DNA of 13,881 bases from JASFQI01 sp050115555 (GCA_050115555.1 JASFQI010000107.1:1-13881); one strand, 5' to 3'; shown: positions 8,468 to 13,881, counted from the stretch's first letter. Translations and numbers: made by a program. Notes: generated by a model from the sequence alone, not told the origin.

Positions 8468-10612
8468 TTAGCCTTCCGCGCCCGGGTCGCCCACCGACAG
8501 CGTATTGCCGCCGGCAAACTCCTTGAGCTCCTGATACAGGAAGGCCGCGTCCTTGTACCCTTGGATGGTCTTCAAGATGTCCCCTTCCGGGTTCAGCACG
8601 ACCATCATGGGGTATCCGTTCTGTTCGTAGAGTTCCTTGAGGTCCTGCTGCTTGTGGGAGTCCACCTTTACCCACACGAACTCCTCCGCAAGAAGCCGGA
8701 TGCGGGGGTCCTGGAGCGTATGGTTCAGGAGCTTCTTGCTGTACCCGCACCAGTCTGCGTAGAGCACGAGAAACATGGGCTTGCGGCGCTCCATGGCTTC
8801 GGACAGCCCCTGATCGTAATCCTCGATCCAGGCCAGCCTCTTGCCGTCCAGCTCCGAGGCCTTGGTCAGGGAGACCACCTCCAGGTCCAGCATCAGGGAC
8901 CTGCCGGCAAAAGGATGGTTGAAGTCCACGGTAAAGGTCCGCTCGTCCGCGGCCACCACCCGGCCCTGCCTGCCCTCGACCTGGTAGGGGATGCCCATCC
9001 TGGGAAGAAGCGCGACCTCGATGAAATCCCCCTTTTCGCGGACAGTCGTCGAGCCCAGCTCGTCCTCCACGGTCTCGCTGCGGGGAGTCAACTGCACGCT
9101 CACCCCACTGGCCGAGACCCCGGTCACCCGGGCCAGGACATAAGGGTTGAGGGGGTAGGTCTCCCCTTCCACGGGAAAGCCCTTCACCTGCTTGCGCCAC
9201 TCTTTCGGCGTGAGCGAAGCACGTCTGGGGAATGTCTTTACGGCGTCGTACTCCTTGACCTGGGACGGGGCCCTTATCCCGAAGGTCCGTTGGGGGGGGA
9301 GGGTCACCCGGCGGGACTGGCCGGGGTGCATGCCGAGCACGTTATTTGCCAGGCCCGGCACAACGGTGGATTCTCCAGCCTTGATCAGCTCTGGCCCGAG
9401 GGTGGCAGGACGATAGAATCCCTCTACCTTGAGCCGATCCGGATCGTCGGCCACACCCGGCAGGGTGGTGTGGAGGAGGGCACCGTCGGTAAACGCGGCA
9501 ATGTAGTCGATCTCCACGAGATCGCCGATTTCCACGACACCGGCTAGGTCTTCTGCGCTCTCTTTTTTGTCGGCCGAGGGCGATTCCTGCACCTCGGGCT
9601 CCTGGTGCGTGTGTTGCAGATCCGGCGGCGCTGTATCCGTGGCAGTGCTTTGAACGTTCTTGGCCGGCGTCTTTTCCTCTTCTGCCGGGCCGGTGTCATC
9701 TGAAGGCCTCACAGAGGCCGAGGTCACAGGCGACGATGGCATCAGGTCTGCTGTTACCACACACTCCAGGGTCCTGCCCCCGAACGGGTGCCCGTAATCG
9801 ATCAGGAACATTCCGCCCTGAACCTCGGAGATTCTTCCGATCTGGGGTCCGGTGCGCACGAGGTGCCCGGGCTCGGTTTGAATACGCGTCACCCACCGGT
9901 CGCCCTGGTCGATCAGATCCTTCTCCCCAAAGGGAGTCTGGATAGGCCCCTGCTGTCTGGGTGTAAATTCCACTACCACCTCGTCCTCGGTGATGGAGAT
10001 CACCTCGCAGTCCATGCCCTGGACCATGTTTAAGCTCATGCCCACAAAGGGCGGGCGGCCTGCTCCGGTGCGGGCCATGAACTCGTCCCGGGAGAGGCGC
10101 TGGGTCTTGGGAAAGTTGAAGGCCCGGCGAAGGGAAATCACGCGCTCCCGATCCGGAACCTCATCCTGGTACTCTGCGGTCACATCCACGGAGAAGGCAT
10201 CACCAGTGGGCCTTCCCACCACGGCCTCGGCAAGGGCCTCGCGGATCACAGTGTGGAGCCCCTTGAGCATGAAGGCCGGTTGCTTGCGAAGGCGCTCGTC
10301 GAACGGGCCCTCGGGCGGCTCTCCAGCCACCAGCTCTTCCGGACCATAGGTCCGGCGGGGCAGGAACAGCCTGGAGGCATCGGGGTCACCTGCAATGCCT
10401 TCAGCCACCTCTTCTAGAGTCGTGGTCACCAGGGGACCGTCCTGAATGCGGCAGGTGTAGTGGACCTGGACGGGTTCGCCGCGCTGGATGGGCGGCCCTG
10501 CCGGGCTCCCGCCATGGGCACAGCTTAGAAAGGCCGGCAGGGCGAGAAAGAGGCTCAAGCGTGCCAGATGGTTAACGAGTTTTGGTTTGAACGGAAAGGA
10601 CTTGGGGTGCAT
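8468..10612 (-). CDS. Putative lipoprotein: tandem SlyD/FKBP-like prolyl isomerase domains fused to a CxxS thioredoxin-like domain
   Basis: Predicted envelope folding factor of 714 residues. The hydrophobic N-terminus ends in AFLSC, giving a probable lipobox with Cys31 as the lipidated residue. A first SlyD-like FKBP module spans about 44-290, with the flap/core signature GHPFGG at 274-279. A Pro/Glu/Ser/Thr-rich linker covers about 297-358. A second, clearer SlyD-like module spans about 360-585 (VVPGLANNVLGMHPG at 417-431 and NHPFAG at 565-570). A thioredoxin-fold domain follows at about 590-702, with active site WCGYS (Cys622, Ser625 in place of the resolving Cys) and the cis-proline at Pro668 (NGYP). 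I chose ATG 10612, not the upstream in-frame ATG at 10681, because it has AAGGAG seven bases upstream and begins directly with the signal sequence. Expected activities are prolyl cis-trans isomerisation and disulfide isomerase-like or holdase action in the periplasm. The fusion and its substrate are not known to me. The gene stands alone between two long intergenic regions. Confidence 0.85.
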   Translation of the reverse strand: MHPKSFPFKPKLVNHLARLSLFLALPAFLSCAHGGSPAGPPIQRGEPVQVHYTCRIQDGPLVTTTLEEVAEGIAGDPDASRLFLPRRTYGPEELVAGEPPEGPFDERLRKQPAFMLKGLHTVIREALAEAVVGRPTGDAFSVDVTAEYQDEVPDRERVISLRRAFNFPKTQRLSRDEFMARTGAGRPPFVGMSLNMVQGMDCEVISITEDEVVVEFTPRQQGPIQTPFGEKDLIDQGDRWVTRIQTEPGHLVRTGPQIGRISEVQGGMFLIDYGHPFGGRTLECVVTADLMPSSPVTSASVRPSDDTGPAEEEKTPAKNVQSTATDTAPPDLQHTHQEPEVQESPSADKKESAEDLAGVVEIGDLVEIDYIAAFTDGALLHTTLPGVADDPDRLKVEGFYRPATLGPELIKAGESTVVPGLANNVLGMHPGQSRRVTLPPQRTFGIRAPSQVKEYDAVKTFPRRASLTPKEWRKQVKGFPVEGETYPLNPYVLARVTGVSASGVSVQLTPRSETVEDELGSTTVREKGDFIEVALLPRMGIPYQVEGRQGRVVAADERTFTVDFNHPFAGRSLMLDLEVVSLTKASELDGKRLAWIEDYDQGLSEAMERRKPMFLVLYADWCGYSKKLLNHTLQDPRIRLLAEEFVWVKVDSHKQQDLKELYEQNGYPMMVVLNPEGDILKTIQGYKDAAFLYQELKEFAGGNTLSVGDPGAEG

Positions 10613-10619
10613 GGTGCAT

Positions 10620-10625
10620 CTCCTT
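10620..10625 (-). promoter_or_regulatory. Ribosome binding site that decides the lipoprotein start
   Basis: AAGGAG on the minus strand lies seven bases before ATG 10612. It favours this start over the in-frame ATG at 10681, which would add 23 mostly polar and charged residues in front of the signal peptide. Confidence 0.7.
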
Positions 10626-10644
10626 GTGGGGTTTGGTGTGGTAT

Positions 10645-10670
10645 CGGATCGCTCGGGCCGAGCCGATCCG
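10645..10670 (-). repeat. Hairpin in the 5' leader of the lipoprotein gene
   Basis: The arms CGGATCG (10645-10651) and CGATCCG (10664-10670) are perfectly complementary, and an inner CTCG/CGAG pairing extends the stem past a one-base bulge. It lies about 33 bases upstream of the ATG. No T-run follows, so it is not a terminator; it could stabilise the leader or be a protein-binding site. Confidence 0.45.
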
Positions 10671-10834
10671 TGAAACGGCACAGGTCTGTCGGGCGTACCA
10701 GACTTATAATGTCAAGGAGTACCGGGCTTGTGTTAGGAGGAAATGAGGCATGCATTCGGATCGTGTAACAGGACGGCGGCCGCCTGGTCCAGGCCCTGAG
10801 AAAGGCTTCTATCTCAGAAGTGACGGCCCGGCAC

Positions 10835-10872
10835 ACTGTCACGCCCGGGGAAAAAGCCCTCGACGTGACAGT
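10835..10872. repeat. Long imperfect inverted repeat (38 bases)
   Basis: Perfect 9-base arms ACTGTCACG (10835-10843) and CGTGACAGT (10864-10872) enclose an inner CGGGG/CCTCG stem (one G-U pair) with a loop that includes an A5 run on the plus strand. No T-run follows on either strand. It sits between the terminator of the Cys-rich protein gene and the leader of the lipoprotein gene, so it may be an operator, an RNA hairpin or a secondary terminator. Confidence 0.5.
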
Positions 10873-10883
10873 ATGACCAGCCG

Positions 10884-10912
10884 AAAAAGAGCGAGCCGCG
10901 CACATGCGCGGC
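10884..10912 (-). terminator. Rho-independent terminator of the Cys-rich binding-protein-like gene
   Basis: On the minus strand a perfect 7-bp stem GCCGCGC / GCGCGGC with loop ATGT (10895-10912) is followed, six bases later, by TTTTT (10884-10888). It lies about 50 bases past the stop codon of the gene ending at 10965. The gap between stem and T-run is longer than ideal. A second 6-bp stem (GGCCGG/CCGGCC, 10927-10947) precedes it. Confidence 0.55.
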
Positions 10913-10964
10913 CCGCCGGGGTCAGAGGCCGGTTATGAAACCCGGCCGGAATGGGCGATCGTTA

Positions 10965-12632
10965 TTATTTGCTCGGATAGGCTGCATCCGAGGACTTCGA
11001 TACGGTCATCTCGTTGTCCGTGGCCCAGAAATTGGCCTTTTGGCCGAAGTCCACGTTGTTCAGGTTCGCAGGATCCTTGGCAAAGTCCATGAGGGCGGTG
11101 GCCAGGTTGGCCTGGACCGTGCTGATGGCACCCGTATCCCAGAAGCACTTCTGCCCGGCCCAGAAGGAGTACTCGCCGAACTTGACCTTCTCGCGGGTGG
11201 GCTCCACACCCTCGAACTTGACCTCGTGGCAGCTGTTCACCGTGTCGTTGCCCAGGATCTTGTCCGCGTCAATGTAGCCGACCGCGCCGTAGTAGAAGTC
11301 CAGGCAGTCCTCGGTCAGGTCCGTGGAGGACTCGTAGTGCCAGACCACCGGCTCGCTGCCGTTAGGATCCGTGGACTCAGTGGACTGAAGCACAGTCCAA
11401 GTTGGTGATGCGCCGCCGATTGTGGTATCCCAAACGTTGGCGTCACCGCGGAAGACGCCGATCTCCAGGGTGGCGTGGGTTCCGGATCCGGCATGCCGCA
11501 TGCACTGGACAATGGGCAGGTCCGGGTACCAGGGGCCGAACTCCCTCCAGTTATTCACCTTGTTGGAGAAGATCAGGATGGCCTGGAGGCGGCTCAGGTT
11601 GTCGATGGGCATCTGGGTGCACGTAGTCCCGGAAAGGTCCCCGATGGCCAGGCTGGGGCAGTCCTCGGCCGCGTCGCAGGCGTTTCCGCTGTTGGCGCCG
11701 CCTGTACAGAAGCCGTCCACGCACTTGAAGTAGCTCACGCAGTCGGACGAGGTATCCGTGTCCGAGACCGGCGGGCACGCATCCGGCATGAGCTCGAAGT
11801 CGCCGGTTGTGTCATTTACCCAGTACCGGGTGTCGTGCTTGCACGAATCGCCCGTGATCTCACAGGTTTCCGTGTCCGTGTCGCAACGCTGAGCGCCTTT
11901 GACGCACTGCCATCCCCAGTGGTTGTAGGCCACGTGATCGTCGCTGTCATAGATGGGCCCGGTGCAGCGGGTCTTGGTCACGGCATTGTTCACGCCGAAG
12001 CCGAAGGTCACGTTAAAAGGGCTGTCCGTTACCATATTGGGGTAGGTGCCCGTATCCCAGGCATAGCCGTTCGGATCGCCCCAATCCTTCTGATCTTTCA
12101 AGCAGTTTCCGGTTTCGCAGTTCTCCACATAGTTTTCGTTGTCGCCGTAGTCCGCACGCCGCCCGTCTTCCCATCCTTTGGTGGTTTGGGTCAGGGACGA
12201 GCACTCCACGTCCGCACATCCGATGGTGAGGCTCACGCTCTTTGTTCCTGTGCAGTCCCAGTCCTCTTCTGTGGTAAAGTCGCACGTGGCCGGGTCTGCG
12301 GCCTGAAACGGCTGGGCGCCCGGAGCGTTCTGGCAGCCCCAGTAGGAGGCCTTCTGATAGTACCAGAAGTAGACCTCGTCATTGCCGGTCCCGCCGGGGA
12401 CAGACGTGCAGCCCTGACCCCAAGTGAAGGCGTCCTTTTTGCTGGTTCCCTCGATCTTGGCGCTGGTGCAGCCAAGGACGTTGGTCATGAAGGCCTTGCT
12501 GGCCGTCTTCCAGAAGCTCCCCTGGGCCGAGGCCCCGCCGATAGCCACCTCATAGGTGGCTGCAGAGGCGGTTCCCGCAAAGGCCAGCAGGGCCCCTGCG
12601 ACGATGGTTCCGGTGATCAGTTTTTTCAGCAT
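10965..12632 (-). CDS. Exported Cys-rich periplasmic-binding-protein-like protein (PstS-like fold)
   Basis: The protein has 555 residues, with a clear signal peptide (MLKKL, hydrophobic core, ASA/A near residues 24-25). The N-terminal segment IGGASAQGSFW (31-41) and the C-terminal blocks LIFSNKVNNWREFG (353-366), AGSGTHATLE (381-390) and YYGAVGYID (447-455) resemble the phosphate-binding PstS/PBP-like family, where the SGT loop contacts the anion. Between these lies a Cys-rich insertion (about 55-340) holding 21 of the 25 cysteines, with CVKGAQRCDTDTETC and CVDGFCTGGANSGNAC segments that look like small disulfide-knit modules. No ABC transporter genes are adjacent, so a role in phosphate uptake is not supported; a surface or periplasmic sensing, binding or redox role is possible. 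It follows the PEP-CTERM gene by 78 bases and has GGAG eight bases before its ATG, so it probably shares the riboswitch-controlled message. No membrane anchor or sorting signal is visible. Confidence 0.8.
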   Translation of the reverse strand: MLKKLITGTIVAGALLAFAGTASAATYEVAIGGASAQGSFWKTASKAFMTNVLGCTSAKIEGTSKKDAFTWGQGCTSVPGGTGNDEVYFWYYQKASYWGCQNAPGAQPFQAADPATCDFTTEEDWDCTGTKSVSLTIGCADVECSSLTQTTKGWEDGRRADYGDNENYVENCETGNCLKDQKDWGDPNGYAWDTGTYPNMVTDSPFNVTFGFGVNNAVTKTRCTGPIYDSDDHVAYNHWGWQCVKGAQRCDTDTETCEITGDSCKHDTRYWVNDTTGDFELMPDACPPVSDTDTSSDCVSYFKCVDGFCTGGANSGNACDAAEDCPSLAIGDLSGTTCTQMPIDNLSRLQAILIFSNKVNNWREFGPWYPDLPIVQCMRHAGSGTHATLEIGVFRGDANVWDTTIGGASPTWTVLQSTESTDPNGSEPVVWHYESSTDLTEDCLDFYYGAVGYIDADKILGNDTVNSCHEVKFEGVEPTREKVKFGEYSFWAGQKCFWDTGAISTVQANLATALMDFAKDPANLNNVDFGQKANFWATDNEMTVSKSSDAAYPSK

Positions 12633-12710
12633 AGCTTTTTCTCCTTTTTTTCAGAGGGCCTTTTGACGTGCCCCCCCCTGATTTAGTATTCGGTGTTTAT
12701 GTGACGTGGT
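12633..12710 (-). promoter_or_regulatory. Short intergenic spacer with ribosome site and G8 tract
   Basis: GGAG (12641-12644) lies eight bases before the ATG at 12632. The spacer also has a run of eight G on the minus strand (12671-12678) and two copies of CACGTCA (minus strand; 12664-12670 and 12700-12706 approximately). No terminator hairpin is seen, consistent with co-transcription of the flanking genes. Confidence 0.5.
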
Positions 12711-13511
12711 TCAGCTTCTCTTCCGGCGGATGCCGAAGAGGCCCAGGAGTCCGGACCCGAGGAGCAGCACCGAGGCGGGCACCGGGACCGGGGTGTAGTC
12801 GATCAGGAGCGAGTTGTCCGTGGCGTCCAGGGACAGGGTGAAGGTCCCCAGAAGGGCCAGGCTTGCCTCCCCGTCGTCGGTGTAGTTGAACCCGTAAAGA
12901 TAGGTGTCGCCCAGGCCTACGAGCTCCGCATTCCAGAACTCACCGCTGATGTTTACAAAGTCGTTGTAATTACCGAGCTCGGGGTCGGAGTTCTTAGACA
13001 GGTAGCTGTCTGCATTGTCCATCTCATACTGGCCTTCGTCCACCCCATCGGTCCCAGTCCAGAGGCTTTGAATGGCGGCGGATCCACTGAGATTGTCTGC
13101 GGTGACCTGCACCGCCGAGGTGAACACCATACCGTTGCCGCCACTCGTGGTATACTCGGTACCGCCATACCACAAGGCATCCCAGCCATAGGCCGCAAAG
13201 TAGATGTCGTCCCAGCTCGTGGCGTCAAAGTCGCCCAGGGTCATAACCGTGTCCACGGTGCCGGACCACTCGAACATGCCAAGGGCCTCTCCGTCGCCCG
13301 TGCCGGTATAGTCACCCCAGTTCGTGGCATTGAAGTCGCCCAGGTCCACGTGGTACTCGTAGGTACCGTCGGCTGCATCGTGTTTGGTGGTGCCGTCGCT
13401 GTCCTCAATGGCTACGAAGTGCAGGTTGCCGTATTCGAAGTCGGCCGATGCCTGCCCCGCGATGCCGAAGACGAGCATGGCGGCCATCGCGATTCCTAAA
13501 AGCTTTTTCAT
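12711..13511 (-). CDS. Secreted protein with PEP-CTERM-like (VPVPA) sorting signal
   Basis: This 266-residue protein has a signal peptide (MKKLLGIAMAAMLVFGIAG, cleavage near ASA/D at 23-24). At 241-266 it has a tripartite C-terminal signal: a PVPVPAS motif, a hydrophobic Leu/Gly stretch (VLLLGSGLLGLFGI), and a basic tail RRKRS. This is the PEP-CTERM type recognised by exosortases, in the VPxPA variant. The mature part is acidic, rich in Asp, Gly, Tyr and Trp, and without cysteine. It contains an internal repeat, LGDFNATNWG at 57-66 and LGDFDATSWD at 92-101. No catalytic motif is recognised; a structural extracellular-matrix or surface role is the usual inference for this class. No exosortase is encoded in the window. 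The start has GGAGGG eight bases upstream and the leader contains the cyclic di-GMP riboswitch. The Cys-rich binding-protein-like gene follows after 78 bases. Confidence 0.88.
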   Translation of the reverse strand: MKKLLGIAMAAMLVFGIAGQASADFEYGNLHFVAIEDSDGTTKHDAADGTYEYHVDLGDFNATNWGDYTGTGDGEALGMFEWSGTVDTVMTLGDFDATSWDDIYFAAYGWDALWYGGTEYTTSGGNGMVFTSAVQVTADNLSGSAAIQSLWTGTDGVDEGQYEMDNADSYLSKNSDPELGNYNDFVNISGEFWNAELVGLGDTYLYGFNYTDDGEASLALLGTFTLSLDATDNSLLIDYTPVPVPASVLLLGSGLLGLFGIRRKRS

Positions 13512-13518
13512 GGTCTAT

Positions 13519-13558
13519 CCCTCCAGAGAAAAATGAATGTTTCAGTGTTTCTTTTCTC
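13519..13558 (-). promoter_or_regulatory. Putative expression platform and ribosome site between riboswitch and start codon
   Basis: On the minus strand GAGAAAA (13552-13558), directly at the 3' edge of the riboswitch, can pair with TTTTCTC (13526-13532), which abuts the ribosome site GGAGGG (13519-13524). The first arm overlaps the GAGGG that could close riboswitch stem P1, so the two pairings may exclude each other. No T-run terminator is present, so translational control or altered message stability is more likely than transcription termination. This is inferred from pairing only. Confidence 0.4.
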
Positions 13559-13710
13559 CCTCAGGCGGCCCGGCTGTCCGAACAGGATGGCGTCTTTTGG
13601 GTCATGGTGTTCCTCGTTCCTTTCACCTTGATCCTTTCACCGGTTCCTATTTTCGGACCCGCGGCTTTCCGTCCCCCGGTTGCCCGGGGTTTGGCTTTTT
13701 CTGGAGGGGC
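13556..13710 (-). promoter_or_regulatory. Cyclic di-GMP-I riboswitch (GEMM-I) with enlarged P3 arm
   Basis: Read on the minus strand, the leader of the PEP-CTERM gene contains the class I core in order: AAAAAGCCAAACC (consensus AGGGCAAACC); a perfect P2 hairpin CCCCGG-GCAA-CCGGGG (13674-13689) with a GNRA tetraloop; GGGACGGAAAGCCGCGGG (consensus GGGACGCAAAGCCACGGG); a P3 stem of GTCCGAA (13652-13658) with TTCGGAC (13576-13582); and ACAGCCGGGCCGCC (consensus ACAGCCGGGUUGCC). The CGG/CCG pairing next to P3 is also kept. The G aligned to position 20 of the Vc2 structure is G, the cyclic di-GMP type, not the A of cGAMP variants. Oddities: 69 bases are inserted in the distal part of P3, and P1 is only weakly paired (CCCTC with GAGGG possible). 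Its 3' end is about 45 bases before the ATG. Confidence 0.87.
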
Positions 13711-13800
13711 GGGTTCTCAATGCTTGACCACGTCTTTATTCAACCGAGTTCCTGTTGCCGATCACCTCCTTTCGGGTTTTTGAGCGACCGTCTGAACGCA
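13711..13800. other. Presumed promoter region of the riboswitch-controlled unit
   Basis: About 90 bases lie between the right-hand terminator and the riboswitch. A promoter for the minus-strand unit is expected here. TTGAAT occurs on the minus strand near 13737-13742, but no acceptable -10 box follows at 16-18 bases, and no -24/-12 pattern is seen. No promoter is called. Confidence 0.4.
13760..13772 (-). other. Orphan extended Shine-Dalgarno-like sequence
   Basis: On the minus strand AAAGGAGGTGATC is the exact complement of the 3' tail of bacterial 16S rRNA. No start codon with a sustained reading frame follows at suitable spacing; only a nine-codon frame starting within the element is open. 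It lies upstream of the riboswitch and downstream of the right-hand terminator. It may be chance, a ribosome standby site, a gene remnant, or upstream of the transcription start altogether. Confidence 0.35.
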
Positions 13801-13847
13801 AAAAGCCCAAACCAAGCGCACGCGGCATGCTCTTGACTCGGGCTTTC
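13801..13847 (-). terminator. Long rho-independent terminator of a gene beyond the right edge
   Basis: On the minus strand the stem AAAGCCC (13841-13847) / GGGCTTT (13803-13809) continues inward through GAGTCAAG / CTTGGTTT (three G-U pairs) and GCATG / CGTGC, giving around 20 base pairs in total, and is followed by a T-run (GGGCTTTTT ends at 13801). On the plus strand the same structure ends in GGGCTTTCTGG, a poorer T-run. It most likely isolates the riboswitch-headed unit from an upstream minus-strand gene outside the window. Confidence 0.75.
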
Positions 13848-13881
13848 TGGGGCCTGGTCACGCCAGGTCAGCAAAGGACCC

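Larger units (their letters stand above)
10613..10964. other. Hairpin-rich intergenic region (352 bases)
   Basis: No protein gene is convincing here. Right to left on the minus strand it contains a small inverted repeat just past the stop codon (10927-10947), a terminator hairpin (10884-10912), a 38-base hairpin (10835-10872), a CTGAGA/TCTCAG repeat around 10795-10817, a GCCTGG-T-CCAGGC palindrome near 10785-10797, an isolated TTGACA (10710-10715) without a well-placed -10 box, and a leader hairpin (10645-10670). A promoter for the lipoprotein gene should lie here but cannot be called with confidence. Confidence 0.6.

Noticed and set aside
8434..8473. Integron attC-like GTTAGGC/GTTAGCC motifs
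   Set aside because: Both motifs are in the same orientation and no inverse RYYYAAC partner or internal pairing is found. The second copy includes the lipoprotein stop codon.
8246..9547. Plus-strand reading frame of 433 codons
   Set aside because: It is antisense to the lipoprotein gene, where the FKBP and thioredoxin motifs are clear on the minus strand. It also runs into non-coding sequence without a ribosome site.
10613..10681. Upstream ATG (10681) as the lipoprotein start
   Set aside because: It would place 23 polar and charged residues before the signal peptide, whereas ATG 10612 has AAGGAG at seven bases and starts the signal sequence directly.
10710..10715. TTGACA as the -35 box of the lipoprotein promoter
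   Set aside because: No acceptable -10 hexamer lies 16-18 bases downstream on the minus strand (the positions read CCCGAC, CCGACA and CGACAG).
10750..10938. Plus-strand 62-codon frame with AGGAGG nine bases upstream and TATAAT at 10705-10710
   Set aside because: The signals look attractive, but no -35 box is paired with the TATAAT. The peptide is low-complexity (Arg, Pro, Gly), and the frame crosses two hairpins including the terminator of the opposite gene. It is not strong enough to call.
13760..13772. Fragment of a 16S rRNA gene on the plus strand
   Set aside because: Only the last 13 bases match the rRNA tail. The sequence on both sides does not resemble 16S rRNA or the 16S-23S spacer.

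Overview
The window carries five genes, all on the minus strand (transcribed right to left). Base composition is GC-rich. The mix of a VPxPA-type PEP-CTERM protein, a class I cyclic di-GMP riboswitch, a Cys-rich periplasmic-binding-protein-like protein and a very large two-partner-secretion exoprotein suggests a diderm Gram-negative bacterium, most plausibly of the Desulfobacterota (former Deltaproteobacteria). That placement is an inference from gene content; no rRNA or other phylogenetic marker is present.

Right to left: (i) 13801-13847 is a long terminator-like hairpin that probably ends a gene beyond the right edge. (ii) 13556-13710 is a strong match to a cyclic di-GMP-I (GEMM-I) riboswitch in the leader of the next gene, with an unusually enlarged P3 arm. 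(iii) 12711-13511 encodes a secreted 266-residue protein with a C-terminal PEP-CTERM-like (VPVPA) sorting signal. (iv) 78 bases later, 10965-12632 encodes an exported PstS-like binding-protein-fold protein with a large Cys-rich insertion (25 Cys). These two genes look like one riboswitch-headed transcription unit, ended by a hairpin at 10884-10912. (v) A 352-base hairpin-rich intergenic region follows. (vi) 8468-10612 encodes a putative lipoprotein that fuses two SlyD/FKBP-like prolyl isomerase modules to a thioredoxin-like domain whose active site is CGYS instead of CxxC. (vii) A 387-base intergenic region follows. (viii) 6464-8080 encodes a TpsB (FhaC/ShlB-type) outer-membrane transporter and, 33 bases later, 1-6430 encodes the first 2143 residues of its TpsA filamentous-haemagglutinin-like partner, which runs off the left edge.

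Taken together this is a cell-envelope and surface region: a giant adhesin-like exoprotein with its own transporter, an envelope folding factor, and a second-messenger-controlled pair of exported proteins. A functional link between the parts (the folding factor acting on the Cys-rich protein or on TpsA, and cyclic di-GMP co-ordinating surface display) is inference. No mobile element, tRNA, rRNA or CRISPR array was seen. No convincing plus-strand gene was found; the long plus-strand reading frames are antisense shadows of the GC-rich genes.
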